From positions 22,044,590-22,108,589 of the forward strand of contig CM068842.1 in assembly GCA_028554795.2 (NCBI GenBank): a DNA stretch of 64,000 bases, in the 5' to 3' direction. Every line of letters starts with the position of its first letter. The first letter of the stretch is position 1. The notes under the pieces are model-generated. The model saw only the letters and a program-made list of their open reading frames with translations. It ran no database searches and was not told the origin of the DNA. The position numbers were made by a program, and so were the translations under genes. Positions 1-11,076 of this stretch are shown here, in pieces. The stretch is from Sinohyriopsis cumingii. Lineage: Eukaryota > Mollusca > Bivalvia > Unionida > Unionidae.

Positions 1-592
1 TTATCTCAGCAAGTCGTCTAATAACATTTAAAATTTAAACCCAATGCCGCCTTGTATCATAAATGTCACCTTTCCGTCGATGTAACAAAAGTTGGGAAGG
101 AAGGAAATGATTTATTAAAAAAGTTCTCTGACAAATACCGTTCTTTGAACTAATCAAGATGTTAAATTTAAACGATGTTTAAATATTCAGTTTAGAATTA
201 AGAGGTTCCACCAATTAATATAATCAAAGAAGTCTCTCGTAATTGTGAGAGTCTAAGCTTTGCTGCAAGAGCAAACGTACGTAGACTCCGAGAGGAATTT
301 GAAATATACTTTTTCTCGTAAAACACTTATCCCAGAAGGCTCTCAGAAAGCAATTGGTAACCAAGGCAGCTCGTAAGAGCGCACACTAACTCTCAAGATA
401 GAGAAACAGAATCGATGGAATTATATACGTTAGTATAATACCATAAACACGAATTCGTACAAAAATACAGAAAAAGAAAACATAAGAGGGAATACTACTC
501 ACTAGCAAGGAAAACGAGCAAGGAAAACGAGAAAACATAGCGCAGGCTTACAACGCAATAAGGAAACCATAAATATTTTTTAAAACAAGAAT
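1..592. other. AT-rich sequence, no feature recognised
   Basis: No long reading frame, RNA gene or obvious repeat is visible. A short local duplication of an ACGAGCAAGGAAA-type motif lies near 513-530. It probably belongs to intergenic or repeat-derived host DNA. Confidence 0.4.
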
Positions 593-2130
593 AATTGAGA
601 CTGAAGAAGGGCCATATCTTGAATGCAACCATCAGGAAGATACCCAAGAATTAGATATGAGACACATACCGAGGGAAAGAGTACCTACTACGTCCACAGT
701 AATAATAGCCCTACAAATTAGGAATCAGGACATTTTAGAACAAATTTATTCCATCAACAGGAAAGTATATGAGGGATACATAATACGACCAAGATGAAAT
801 TGCCGGTATTACAGTCTGGAGAAATAAGTATTTCGGGAAAGACAGTAATAGTTAAAGACCCAGAACCAATTCTAAAAATAAGATCATGAAACAGATAGGA
901 AAACTCCATTTATCGGATATACCCATGGAAATACCATTGGAAGAACTGCCGCCTGTTTCGAAAAACAATTGGGTATAAGGATAGAAAAGTATAGACTGGC
1001 AACGGTTCCATGATTCTCCATATACAACGGAATCAGAATACTGGAAATTGAAAAACAAAACTAAGAGGGGTCAAAATAGCTTTCTTCTTACATAGTTTTC
1101 TGACGAAAGCTTGGTATAAGGGATGAATATCCACCGGAAGTGCAACAGATGTGGGGAGGCAGGTCACACCCCACATAAATGCCCCAAAACTGCGGGAGAA
1201 AACCAGTTAACGAACACAAAACAAGTATGAACAACTACGATGGAAATCCTCTCGACTATAAGGCAACAAGAACAAAAATAACAACAACACCACCAACAGG
1301 ATCAGTATCATCAACACCAAGGACAAAGCGTAATCCAACAACAACAACATGAACAAAAACAACAACAACAACAATGTGATCAGGAACGCCAACACAATGT
1401 AGAAAAAGAAAACGTTCAATATGGGCAACAACAAAGACAACAAAATGGACAAAAAATGGACAAAAGACATTACAACTACAGCAGCAAAAACAAGAGACAC
1501 AGCGTTTAAAACAACAAGGAAAGTAAGAAACTAGGAGCCTAAAACAACAGAAGAAACAACAACACCAGTTAGCACACCAGTTAGTACCACAAAAAACACT
1601 CAGCAACAACAACAGAAGGCACAACAACAAGTAGGAGGAAACCAGCAGAAATACTCCAAGTGAAACAAAAGAAACATACAACGCCAATTATGAAGAAGAT
1701 AAACATAAAATAAGGAAAATTGGAAACAAAACCAGAGCAGAGAGTAGCAAAATGAAAAAAACAACGGAAACAATGCAAAATTAGATAGAAAAATATCTGG
1801 AAGCTAACATGAACGAAAATTTTAAGGAAAGATACAACCAGGAAACAAAATCAGAACAGAGTAGCTAAAAGACAAAAACACCGGTAAAAACACAAAAGAG
1901 ATAAACAATGCAAAATGAGATGAAATTTATCTGGAAGATTATGATGATTGCCTGGAAGAAAATTCGGATAACCAGGAAACCAGAACGGAATAATCAAAAG
2001 ATACAAAGCCAACAACACCGCCAGAAGAAGAATTAAACAGAGACAGACGTATAAGGAGAGCATTAAAGAGACAAAAGAGAGAAGAGACAAACATGAACGA
2101 AACCTACCTCCTGGAAGACGACGAATACTT
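593..2130 (+). pseudogene. Degenerate retroelement gag/ORF1 remnant with one zinc knuckle
   Basis: The clearest part is a short plus-strand frame at 1123-1230, opening MNIHRKCNRC and containing a C-x2-C-x4-H-x4-C zinc knuckle (CNRCGEAGHTPHKC), typical of Gag or LINE ORF1 nucleic-acid-binding proteins. It is followed by about 900 bp very rich in CAA and AAC triplets, reading as broken Gln/Asn-rich protein with many stops. No integrase or reverse transcriptase is seen downstream. The minus-strand Leu/Phe/Val-rich frames here are antisense shadows of the CAA/AAC runs. The class of parent element cannot be fixed. The knuckle is seen directly; the assignment to a mobile element is inference. Confidence 0.5.
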
Positions 2131-3256
2131 TGATTAGAAAAATTATCTTATTCAAGAACAAAAAAAGATACGATATGTACACACACACACAAATAAATAC
2201 TAAATATAAATGTATACAAATAGAATACCATGAAACTCATACAAAAGTAGAAAAATATAAATAAAGAGAAAAATATAGCACATACAAGCACAAGCAGGGC
2301 AGGAGGGCCTCCCTAAATGGAACGAGAAGATCAACCCGGGAGCGCACGCTCCCCAAAAAATAAAAAATAAAAAAAATATTTTTTTTATATATATAATTAC
2401 TATCTTTTTCCGGAATGCTTCAATCTGATACATTCGACAATTCCATTAATAACTACTCGCATAACTACAACATTCGCATCGCGCACAAATTTATTTTAGA
2501 GGGGTTGAAGAGAGGCAGGCATCTTTCTTTTAAGCATATCTTCGAAGAATAAGCATATATAAAAAGTAAGATGAAACATGTTGATCACTTGGGGTTTTTA
2601 AATATACTTTGAAGGGCAAATTTAGGCTGAAGACAATCCGACAAAGACTGTTCCTAGCTTGTTATGTGCACATCAATAACGTCATAAAATCTGGTGTGCT
2701 AGCCTTCGATTGAAATCCACTGACTCACGGATTTGCTAATCAACATTGGATTAATTCGTACACATGTGGAAAATGGCAGGGTATCTCAGTTCGAGGGAGA
2801 CCTTACAGGCTCTTAATGTGACGAAACATCGAAATTAACTGGTTTTAATGAAACCCAACTATGTTAAAGCCCAACATCTTTCATGATTCAGTATTATTCA
2901 AATGACGTTGCATTTATGATTTTGTTTAATCTAACGGCGGCATTTGGGCTTAAAACAACTGTGTTTCACAGTACTCAAGGGAGCATTGTCTCAATTAGAT
3001 AACAAAAACTACCGTGCAACTATGCTCTAATATTGACAATTGTCTTAAGATAATGACACAACATTTGCTTGAATCACATTCAGTGATCACATCAAAATAC
3101 CATGACATATAAAGTGTCATACAGCGCGGCAGACTTTAAAGAGATATATTCATGGTATGTCAATTAGGCATGTATGAATTGGCAATGAAACTACACTATG
3201 CATGATCGGTATATCAAACAAGTATAAAATAAATGAGATAAATTGAATGCTATTAA
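2131..3256. other. Intergenic stretch downstream of host gene
   Basis: It contains an AC microsatellite near 2177-2190 and A/T runs near 2355-2400. No coding exon is recognised on either strand. It lies 3' of the host gene that ends at 3277 on the minus strand. Confidence 0.4.
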
Positions 3257-3259
3257 AAC

Positions 3260-3265
3260 TTTATT
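3260..3265 (-). terminator. Poly(A) signal of host gene
   Basis: AATAAA on the minus strand lies 11 nt beyond the TGA of the terminal exon at 3277-3417, a short but plausible 3' UTR. Confidence 0.6.
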
Positions 3266-3276
3266 CATTAGGAATT

Positions 3277-3417
3277 TCAGTACCTTGTCTTCCTGATTGA
3301 ATCCTCGTTACCAGAAAGAATTTCTACGGCCTCCTGGGGCGTAAGAAACCAGATGTATTTCTGCTTTTCTCTAGGTAGCAGTTCACGAAGCGTATCAGTC
3401 GCTGATGACGGCCGAAT
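3277..3417 (-). CDS. Host gene terminal exon, class-V aminotransferase/cysteine-desulfurase-like
   Basis: The exon starts after a CCTTCAG acceptor, is in phase 0, encodes 46 residues and ends in TGA. It includes KYIWFLTPQEAVEIL, which resembles the conserved C-terminal 'WF-LPSEA' segment of metazoan SufS/isopenicillin-N-epimerase-like PLP enzymes. An AATAAA follows closely. Phase matches the preceding exon at 6588-6641, though small exons could lie in the 3.2-kb intron between them. The family would use pyridoxal phosphate to act on amino-acid substrates. The exon structure is seen directly; the family call relies mainly on the upstream exons. Confidence 0.65.
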   Translation of the reverse strand: MRPSSATDTLRELLPREKQKYIWFLTPQEAVEILSGNEDSIRKTRY

Positions 3418-4547
3418 CTGAAGGAATGAATAGCACGTGTCAAGCTTTTTGTGTGTAAATAGCCTAGACTGTATGGAACTGCTTATAGATTTGGATATAA
3501 CATTTGTATCCCAGATTATTTGGGGACATTAAAATGGTTCAGATGACATGAAGTTTATAAGGCGAAATGTCTTTGCAGATCACTTCGCCTTACAATCATT
3601 CTCGTCCATATTATAAATATATCCTTATACAAGATGAGTGACATAAAGCGATTTCAGTATTAAAAAAATCGTTTATAAAATATGAAACAACAATTAAACC
3701 TCAGTGGGTTTTTGTAGCTCCCTTGTCGCCTTTGTTTTATATAAGCTTTGCGTAAAAACCTATGACAATATGAGACATAAGTTTTGTATTTATCTGGCCA
3801 AACTACAAAAACTATAAAGCCACAAACAAGAAAACTTCAATAACGGATTCCACGATCCCCAACCACCACCCTGACCTCGTTGAAAGCACCATAGTGTAGA
3901 TTTATAGAAGAAGGGACTAGATGATAATGGTGATATGCGAAATGAGTTAAGATATAATTTGTAATGGAAGAATGATGATAACGTAGAACACTAACAATCG
4001 ATCCGAGTCAGGTCTCATTAATGTAAAGCTGCATTGAAAAATGTGTACCTGTCATTCAGGACCTATAACTCCACTAAACGATGACATAATATGATATTAC
4101 TAAACTTACAGTTAAGTTAAATCAATATGGAGCTGGATAACCCAACAAGCAGGGACCATACTTACTCCAAAAGAGTGCTGAGCAAAACCTAAAGCAACAC
4201 TAGCAATAAAATTCAAGACCGTTTTCATTAATATCAAAAATTTGAACTTCAGAAAGGGAATCATTGTGCACAAATGATAGCGGGTGGGTATGCGTATCAG
4301 TGGCCGTATCACGTCGTAATTTTACTCACGGTAGTTTTTGTCAATATTATCATGCAGGTAACTATATTTTTCACATGTCGACAACTGAAAGCGAATGCAT
4401 CTAAATCTTTAGAGGTATAAAATTGCTAAATAATTATGTAGAAGTTTGTGATCAAATTCCGCCAAGGACTTATGACTATAATAAAACAATATTTACCAAA
4501 TAAAAATGGAATGATACGTAATATAGGGGCTATAACTCCACTAAGAG

Positions 4548-4551
<4 letters not shown>

Positions 4552-4630
<79 letters not shown>
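4552..4630. repeat. (TA)n microsatellite
   Basis: About 79 bp of uninterrupted TA dinucleotides. The Tyr/Ile-repeat frame through it is not a gene. Confidence 0.95.
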
Positions 4631-4633
<3 letters not shown>

Positions 4634-5639
4634 GAAATGGAGACACGATTCTGTGAGTTTTTTGCTCAAAAACCGATGTTGATGGATTACAATCTCAGAT
4701 ACTGTTACATCGAACAGAAAATGACTTTAAAAGCAGAAAATCAAGCTCAGGCCTGGCTTCAGATGAATACTGATCAAGAGATGTATTGATCAGAAACGAA
4801 TGTGTAAGGGTCTGAAAAGCAGGAACTCTTCTAAACGATGTAGTAGAAGGTTCAAAAGAGGGCTAAATATACGGATTCTAAAACATTTTGGTTGACATCT
4901 AACAATAATTTAGAGAGTTATGGTGCTGAAACGAAAGTAAATGGGTCTGTCAATTAGGGACAGTAACAAAACTCATCGTTGACCCAGAGAGCTGAAACTT
5001 AAACGCCGCAAATGTATGCCAAGATTGGTTGATGTCTAAGAGAGTTACTTGGTGAAAATGGCACATTCGGGGCTGTAACACGGCTAAATGGCGATATAGA
5101 ATGTTGACAATTGTATTCAGGAAAGGTTCTAGAAGTTCAAGCCACAAAAGATGTTTGGATGAAGTCCAACAATAATCAAGGGAGTTAATGTGTTGAAACG
5201 TAAAACAATGAGCCTGATATTGATCGGCTAGAAGTCAGTTTAACGATGATGCATATAAATGAAAATGGAAACAAGACAAGGTCTCAAAATATTTGGCCGC
5301 TCACCAACTTCTTTTGAAATTTCATAACAATAATCTGAGGTATGGTGCAGCAAGGAGAGAACTTGGGTCACGAAATCAAGGACTTCAAATCTGCAAAACA
5401 ACCTCGTAAAATGTGAACAAAAGTACAGGGGTTATGGGTTTATCTATATCAAGGAGCATACCTATTTGATAAAAATCCAATAACAATGAAGATATTAATT
5501 GTATGGACAGGACAGTGGGACAAACGGAGGGACAAACTCAATTTGCACGAAATGTCACTTACATTTGAAGAAATACTAGTCCTTTGAAATAAAAACACCT
5601 ATGGACGGATTATCCATATAATGGTGAATGCCTATAACA

Positions 5640-6410
5640 TGGGATATTAATGAAACTAGAGATAAATATCGTTTATTAGGTGTTTTGATGATTGCAAGAC
5701 AAACTGTATTGATGACTATGTTGGGAATACGTGATTGCAAGGTAATGACGACTATGTTGGGAATACTTGATCGCAATGTAAAATGTAATGATGCCTATGT
5801 TCGGAATACGTGATCGCATGTTACACGGTAATAAAGACTATGTTGGGAATACGTGATCCCAAAGCAAGCTGTAATGACGACTATGTTGTGAATACGTGAT
5901 GGCAAGGTGAACTGCGATGACTACAATCTTGGGAATACGTGATCGCAAGGTAAACTGTAATTCAAACTATGTTAGGATTACGTGATCGCAAGGTAAACTG
6001 TAATGACGACTATGTTGGGAATACGTGATCCCAAGGTAAACTGTAATGAAGACTATGTTGGGAATACGTGATCGCATGGCAAACTGTGGGAGTCCCGAGT
6101 GTCCGAGTGATCTAAAGCGTTCTCCGTCATGGATTACTGCCACCTCACCTCTACGTGGTTTCTAGTCTCGGGCTCGGCCAATGTGGATATGTGAGAAAGC
6201 TTGCCGGTAGCTTCTCGTGGGTCGGTAGTTGTTTCCGCGGGTTTTCCCGGGTTTTTTCTCCACCATTAATACTGGCCGCCATGTATAACCTATCTTGTGC
6301 TGAACAATGGCGTTAAACCCTATAACAACAACAACAAGGCAAACTGTAATGACCACTATGTTAGGAATACGTTATCGCAAGGTAAACTGTAATATCGACT
6401 CTCTTGGGAC
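5640..6410 (+). repeat. Minisatellite, about 43-bp unit, about 10 units
   Basis: Imperfect tandem units carry the recognisable core CTATGTTGGGAATACGTGAT followed by CGCAAGGTAAACTGTAATG. The array runs 5640-6087, is interrupted by a SINE, and resumes at 6338-6410. Units differ by point changes and small indels, so the array is old. Confidence 0.85.
6088..6337 (+). mobile_element. SINE with AAC-repeat tail, inserted in the minisatellite
   Basis: A 250-bp segment with no similarity to the surrounding units ends in GGCGTTAAACCCTATAACAA and a short (AAC)n tail, a common SINE/LINE-type 3' end. It is flanked by a perfect 10-bp duplication GGCAAACTGT (6078-6087 and 6338-6347). A GGTTTCTAGTCTCGG segment near its middle could be a degraded pol III B box. 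The duplication and tail are seen directly; the SINE class is inferred. Confidence 0.75.
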
Positions 6411-6587
6411 GATATGATTACACTTGTTCACATAGGCAAATCACCTAAAACCTGAACAAACGAAAAGCACCCGAACACTAAAAGACTTTTTTAAATTAAA
6501 TTAGTATCGAATTTAATATTTTCTTTGGCAATTACTAAACATTTAGGACAGAATATAATAAGTGATAAATGAAATTGGAAGTCTTAC

Positions 6588-6641
6588 ATTGTCCGCATGA
6601 TCTGCTGCACTGTACAACTTTTCTGCAATTCTAAGCGTCTC
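6588..6641 (-). CDS. Host gene internal exon (18 codons)
   Basis: The exon is flanked by a TTTATTGCAG acceptor and a GTAAGA donor and is exactly 54 nt, phase 0-0. It encodes ETLRIAEKLYSAADHADN, a helix-like segment that suits the C-terminal domain of the same PLP enzyme. It joins in frame to the exon at 6734-6802. Confidence 0.65.
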
Positions 6642-6648
6642 CTGCAAT

Positions 6649-6651
<3 letters not shown>

Positions 6652-6724
<73 letters not shown>
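6652..6724. repeat. (TA)n microsatellite
   Basis: About 73 bp of TA repeats lie in the short intron between two host exons. Confidence 0.95.
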
Positions 6725-6728
<4 letters not shown>

Positions 6729-6733
6729 CTTAC

Positions 6734-6802
6734 GTTTTGTACTTTCCCAAGTACCATCAGAGAATGGGATGATCCTCCGTCATACATCCTTGACATCGAT
6801 GA
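6734..6802 (-). CDS. Host gene internal exon (23 codons)
   Basis: The exon runs from a TTTAATAG acceptor to a GTAAGA donor, 69 nt, phase 0-0. It encodes MYDGGSSHSLMVLGKVQN near its 3' side. The acceptor polypyrimidine tract is weak, so the 5' edge is less certain than the 3' edge. Reading phase agrees with both neighbouring exons. Confidence 0.6.
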
Positions 6803-7266
6803 CTATTAAACCTTTATCAAACGTTTTATGAATCACTTTGAAGACGTCCCGGACAATAGACCATGTTTATAAGCAGCACATGTGTTTCAACTGTGCACGT
6901 TTCATAATACTGGATTACATGCCAGCAAAACAATATGCAGGATGGGTTGTAAAACGTTTTCGAGGAATAATCAACATGCAAAAGACTCACTGGCTCACTT
7001 TGGATCGAAACTGAGCTAAATCTAAGTTGTTGTTTTTCTTCTCAAAGTGTGTACGATTAGGAGTGATGAGTGATAACAGATGAAATTTCTGTCAATATCT
7101 TCCATAGAAACATCATGCTTTTCTCTCCTAATAAAAGGGCCGTTCATTTCAAGATTTCAAATGGAGGTTTCATGCCTATTCATACATATATATATATCAT
7201 GGTGAAAATAGAAATCAAGATATTAATGCTGTCTATAAGTACAAATACTAACTAATCCGATATTGG

Positions 7267-7268
<2 letters not shown>

Positions 7269-7344
<76 letters not shown>
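7269..7344. repeat. (TA)n microsatellite
   Basis: About 76 bp of TA repeats within a host intron. Confidence 0.95.
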
Positions 7345-7347
<3 letters not shown>

Positions 7348-7506
7348 TACATTTTCAGGTATGCCAACCTAATGATAACTATTCCTATGAGTTAATAATA
7401 ACGATTTGAACTATTAACATAGCTAGATTTTCCGCATACAATTTAAAACAAATTCTTTCATATGCATATTTCGACGTTGCCCTACATTCGATAAATAACA
7501 CCGTAC

Positions 7507-7671
7507 CTCATAGGAAATATGTTTAGTTTGGGGTTGGTTCTTTGACTTTTTGGTTTGTTCTATTCCACTTCTATCGTAGTCAATATTGTTCAAACTTAGC
7601 AGATTTTTCTGAGCATCATCTTCGAAAAATTCTTTATGCCGCCATGAACCGCTGTAGCAGTCAAACGTGTA
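7507..7671 (-). CDS. Host gene internal exon, PLP enzyme 'WRH' segment
   Basis: The exon has a GTTCTTACAG acceptor and a GTACGG donor and is 165 nt (55 codons, phase 0-0). It begins YTFDCYSGSWRHKEFF, matching the conserved Y-x-F-x-x-x-x-G-x-WRH segment that follows 'GW-LLPQ' in metazoan class-V aminotransferase / cysteine-desulfurase-like proteins. It continues directly from the exon at 9659-9770, which ends in LLPQ. The downstream part is Lys/Gln-rich and less conserved. Confidence 0.75.
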
Positions 7672-7918
7672 CTGTAAGAACATCAAATATGGCAGATTTA
7701 TGGCATAAATTGTAATGTAAATGCATACTAACGTTAATTAGTATAAGACTAGCCATACTGGGTTAAAGTCATTTGCATTTTAATGTAGCTGATATTCAAC
7801 AAGATAACATCGTTGGGTCGGATCGTAACAGAACACTGTTGATGGTGACAAGATGCAATGTTTTTTTTATGAATGATTCAATGACAAAAAAGACTGTTTG
7901 ATTCGTGCGCCAACAAAA

Positions 7919-9385
7919 TCAAAATATTGGATATTTAACAAAATATGCACGAACCAGATAATATTGTGATTTAAATGAAATGGGTACTAATATGCAAGAA
8001 AAACTTAAATAGTAAAAATATACAATGATTACTGATTCAAAACAACTCCACAAAAGCAATGGAAAAAAGTGATAATGCATAAACATTGACAATGCCGACA
8101 CGAAAATGATCTAGTTCACTCAAATAATGAAATATGACACGTTTTCACTCAAATAGTGAAAACTGATTGATGAATTTTCACTCAAATTGTGAAATATGAT
8201 TAGTTTCTCATTCAAATCGTGAAATATGGTTAAAGAGTTTTCACTCAAACTGTGAAATAGGATATGAAACATTGGGACATATATCTTGCGGAGTTTAACA
8301 AATCCGAAAGGTCTTGTCAGCCCCAACGCTCAGTCGAATGGTTGAGGAGCCACCGCAAACGGTCTGCCCCTCCTGGTCTGCCTAAAGATACGTATAATCT
8401 CTTGTTCTCTGCAGACCCGTTGGTCCAGAAGCCTTGGTTCATCACCACGTGATGCCTTTTATCTTCTTCCGGGCGAACGTCACTGGGGTATAACACAAAT
8501 CAAATTAGCACCACGGCTAAACAATACCTACAATACGGTGCATATACGAATATACAGCATAGCTATCACTACGTCCCTCGTTCACTCCTTCAGCACTACA
8601 CTCAACATTTAACTGTTACCATTCAGCAGTCACCGGCCATCAATCAATCAATCACCAATCAGTCATCAGTGATCAATCAGTCAGCTCAAAATATAATATC
8701 CGAATCCGTGTACTACAAATGGCACGGTCACGTATAACAACAGCACGTGATGACATTATATAATGTAAATTCGAGTTGATTATTTTATACAAATTATATT
8801 ATCGGGATTACTGTGCAAGGTGATAATCATGTTCAAAAGTGAACCTGTATCTGACAAGAATCTTGTAGTACTTAATGTGACACCTTCTCTTCTTTAATAA
8901 ATACAACATTATTGCTAATATAATCGTTCTTTTAAGTTACATACAGGTGAACTAGAAAATAGACTATACTATTACATTATACGGAATTACCTAAAATAAA
9001 AGATAAATGCGATAGTAAATCAATTACATCATATAATACAAATAAGAAACTAATATGTAACTTACATACCTCTACAGCTGGAGATCGCACATCATTTAAG
9101 TGGACTGCTCACTGACAATGTGATGTTTTACTCTGCGATGAGGTAAGTTATTCACAGACCATATAGCCATACACTGTCTGTGCGCTTTAGGTATATCGGT
9201 TTTCACATCGTAAGCACTTTGCTCGTGCAGCACGCGATGAACCGAATTCACCATTTCGAAATAATATACGATATACATAAACCAACCTCGGGAAACGCTG
9301 TACGCACACAAAAATGCAAAACCCAGGTACATTTATTTAATCTAAATCATAAATAAACGATACATATATACCATTCCGTGACATG
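7919..9385 (-). repeat. Unclassified interspersed repeat, copy 1
   Basis: This stretch is partly homologous to 16967-17877 inside Polinton copy A. Both begin with AATATTGGAT followed by ATTTAACAAAA, contain CACTCAAATAGT-type hairpin motifs and a CTACAGCTGGAG segment, and end in ACCATTCCGTGACATGC. Copy 1 holds at least five TTTCAC...GTGAAA palindromes between 8126 and 8252. No transposase or reverse transcriptase frame is seen. The class (non-autonomous DNA element, solo LTR or other) is unknown and the boundaries are approximate. Confidence 0.6.
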
Positions 9386-9658
9386 CCCCATATTCTAAAT
9401 TACATTCCTCAACTAATATTTACATCTCAAATTTACTATTGAATATTTCCTGAAATAACACAATACTTGGGAATGTTGCTAGGTGGCACAATTGTACTGT
9501 GTGATTTCTAGACTGGTCCTCGGATGTAAAAAAGATATGCTGATTATTGAAGCCTCAAAGTCAGGAAATCTGAATATTCGATGTAGAAATAAGCTTTCTG
9601 AGGGAATGATGTATTGGTGAATCCCATTGGGTCTTCGTATCAAAATTGTAATACCAAC

Positions 9659-9770
9659 CTGGGGAAGCAGTCTCCAGCCATATGTTGCAACCATGTTGAT
9701 AGCATTTATAATAAAGTTGCATGTTTCGTCATCATAGAAATAGGGAAGATTGATTCTTGTGAATCCAGGC
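9659..9770 (-). CDS. Host gene internal exon, PLP enzyme 'NLPYF' segment
   Basis: A TTTTCTTAG acceptor and a CAG|GTTGGT donor bound 112 nt. After one base completing a split codon it reads PGFTRINLPYFYDDETC and later NMVATYGWRLLPQ. The R-x-NLPYF and GW-LLPQ motifs are hallmarks of animal SufS/isopenicillin-N-epimerase-like aminotransferases near their C-terminal domain. Phase fits both the upstream 42-nt exon and the downstream 165-nt exon. This is the strongest family evidence in the left half of the gene. Confidence 0.8.
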
Positions 9771-10380
9771 CTAAGAAAATTAAACACAGTGTTAGAATCT
9801 GCTTAATGAATCGTGCACTTTAGAAGAATTACATATATACAACATGTTTCAAAAATAATCAGCTGGAATCTCATTACGAATGTGGCGTGCACAGTCAAGA
9901 GTATAATATATCGTACCCATCACTAAATTATACATATATCATTTTTAAGACTTTTCGAAAACATTGGTTTACATCGGATGGGTAATACCACATATAAGAG
10001 GCAGTAAAATCTCTTTGTGTGTTAATTATATTCCGTTCACCTCACTCCCCCCTTTATAATGTAATGAAGTGATAATTATAATGGGTCAGACCCACATTAC
10101 AACAAAGCATTTTTTGTGTTACAGTGTAAAAAGTGTATAATATTTTTTTATCTCGAGACTATATGTACATATGTAGCACGAATAAACTACAATACCACAT
10201 TCAGATTGATTGTCATTGTTTTACTTTCAAAATGAGTTACTTCTCCCCACTTAGTATCCTTAAACATTGATTAAAGGACCAATCATTTGCTTCGGAGACA
10301 ATGCTGTATGATAACGCACTATGTATTGATAACACGAACTCAGACTCAGGCGGTCCTCTTTCTGCGTGATATTTTTTGAC

Positions 10381-10668
10381 ACCGTTAAGTGGTAAAGGGC
10401 GTTAGCCTAGAATGGGAGAAGTTGAGGGTTCAAACCCCGGTCGAGTCATACCAAAAACTTATAAACTTGGTACTAACAGCTGCCTCGCTTGGCGCTCAGC
10501 ATCAAGAGGTTAGTGTCAGGACTGGTTGTCCTGGTGTCAGAATAATGTGACTGGGTGGAACTTGATGTTACATGTCTTCGTCATGGTGCCCCAGTGCTAG
10601 ACATCACTATAAACTGCCACAATGTAGACATCGTAGCGATATGACTGAAACATTGTAATAGCTACAAA
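10381..10668 (+). mobile_element. tRNA-derived SINE in a host intron
   Basis: A pol III B box GGTTCAAACC at about 10428-10437 follows an A-box-like TAAGTGGTAAAGGGCG. The body includes GGCGCTCAGCATCAAGAGG and GTCAGAATAATGTGACTGGG, a layout I associate with molluscan and other invertebrate SINEs. The 3' part (10605-10668) recurs at 55358-55415. Exact ends were not fixed by a target duplication. Confidence 0.7.
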
Positions 10669-11004
10669 ACTAATCTTTGAAAACTTATTCAAATCTTTCT
10701 TGAAAACAACTGAGAGACGGACCAATATATTGTGTGTTATGGAAAAAGCAAACAAGAAACAAGCGAACAAAATAAAGGCTAATTAGATCACGGTAATATA
10801 TCTATCGAATCTGCCTTGACGTTGTTAACATGTCATGGGCATTTGAAATTACCTTAAAACGTATGTATGACGTTTACGTATGGTTTTAAAAAGTAAATCG
10901 GTGTATCTTGGGTTTAAGACGAAATTACAATACACACATGGAACGTAATGAAATCATGTTAATTATCACATGAAAATACATGAATATCAAAAGGGTAAAC
11001 TTAC

Positions 11005-11046
11005 TTCATTACTTCTATCGCTTCACTGTGACAGGATACACATGTT
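11005..11046 (-). CDS. Host gene 42-nt internal exon
   Basis: A TTTCTTTCAG acceptor and a GTAAGT donor bound 42 nt encoding TCVSCHSEAIEVM plus split codons. Its end phase joins exactly to the exon at 9770. It starts in the third base of a codon, so an upstream exon must exist. The next exon I can find (56534-56644) ends in phase 0, so at least one exon is missing between them. Polinton copy A begins only 30 bp upstream of this exon. Confidence 0.6.
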
Positions 11047-11076
11047 CTGAAAGAAAATCGAATGACAATGTCGGTC

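Larger units (their letters stand above)
3418..6587 (-). other. Host intron with simple repeats and a SINE
   Basis: This stretch lies between two exons of the host gene. It holds a (TA)n tract, a 43-bp minisatellite and a SINE that are listed separately. The short frames in it are repeat translations or lack splice sites. Confidence 0.5.

Noticed and set aside
1256-1687. Long Val/Phe/Cys-rich minus-strand frames at 1207-2090
   Set aside because: They are antisense readings of CAA/AAC-rich sequence and lack any domain or splice context.
4448-4789. Frames with Tyr/Ile repeats at (TA)n tracts (also 6584, 55431, 55477)
   Set aside because: Translations of microsatellite DNA. The only real coding part near 6584-6796 is the two short host exons.
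5640-6410. Possible CRISPR-like array
   Set aside because: Units are contiguous and imperfect, without unique spacers, and the genome is eukaryotic; it is a minisatellite.
10381-10460. Possible tRNA gene at the B box
   Set aside because: No clover-leaf with a proper acceptor stem could be folded, and the sequence continues into a SINE body.
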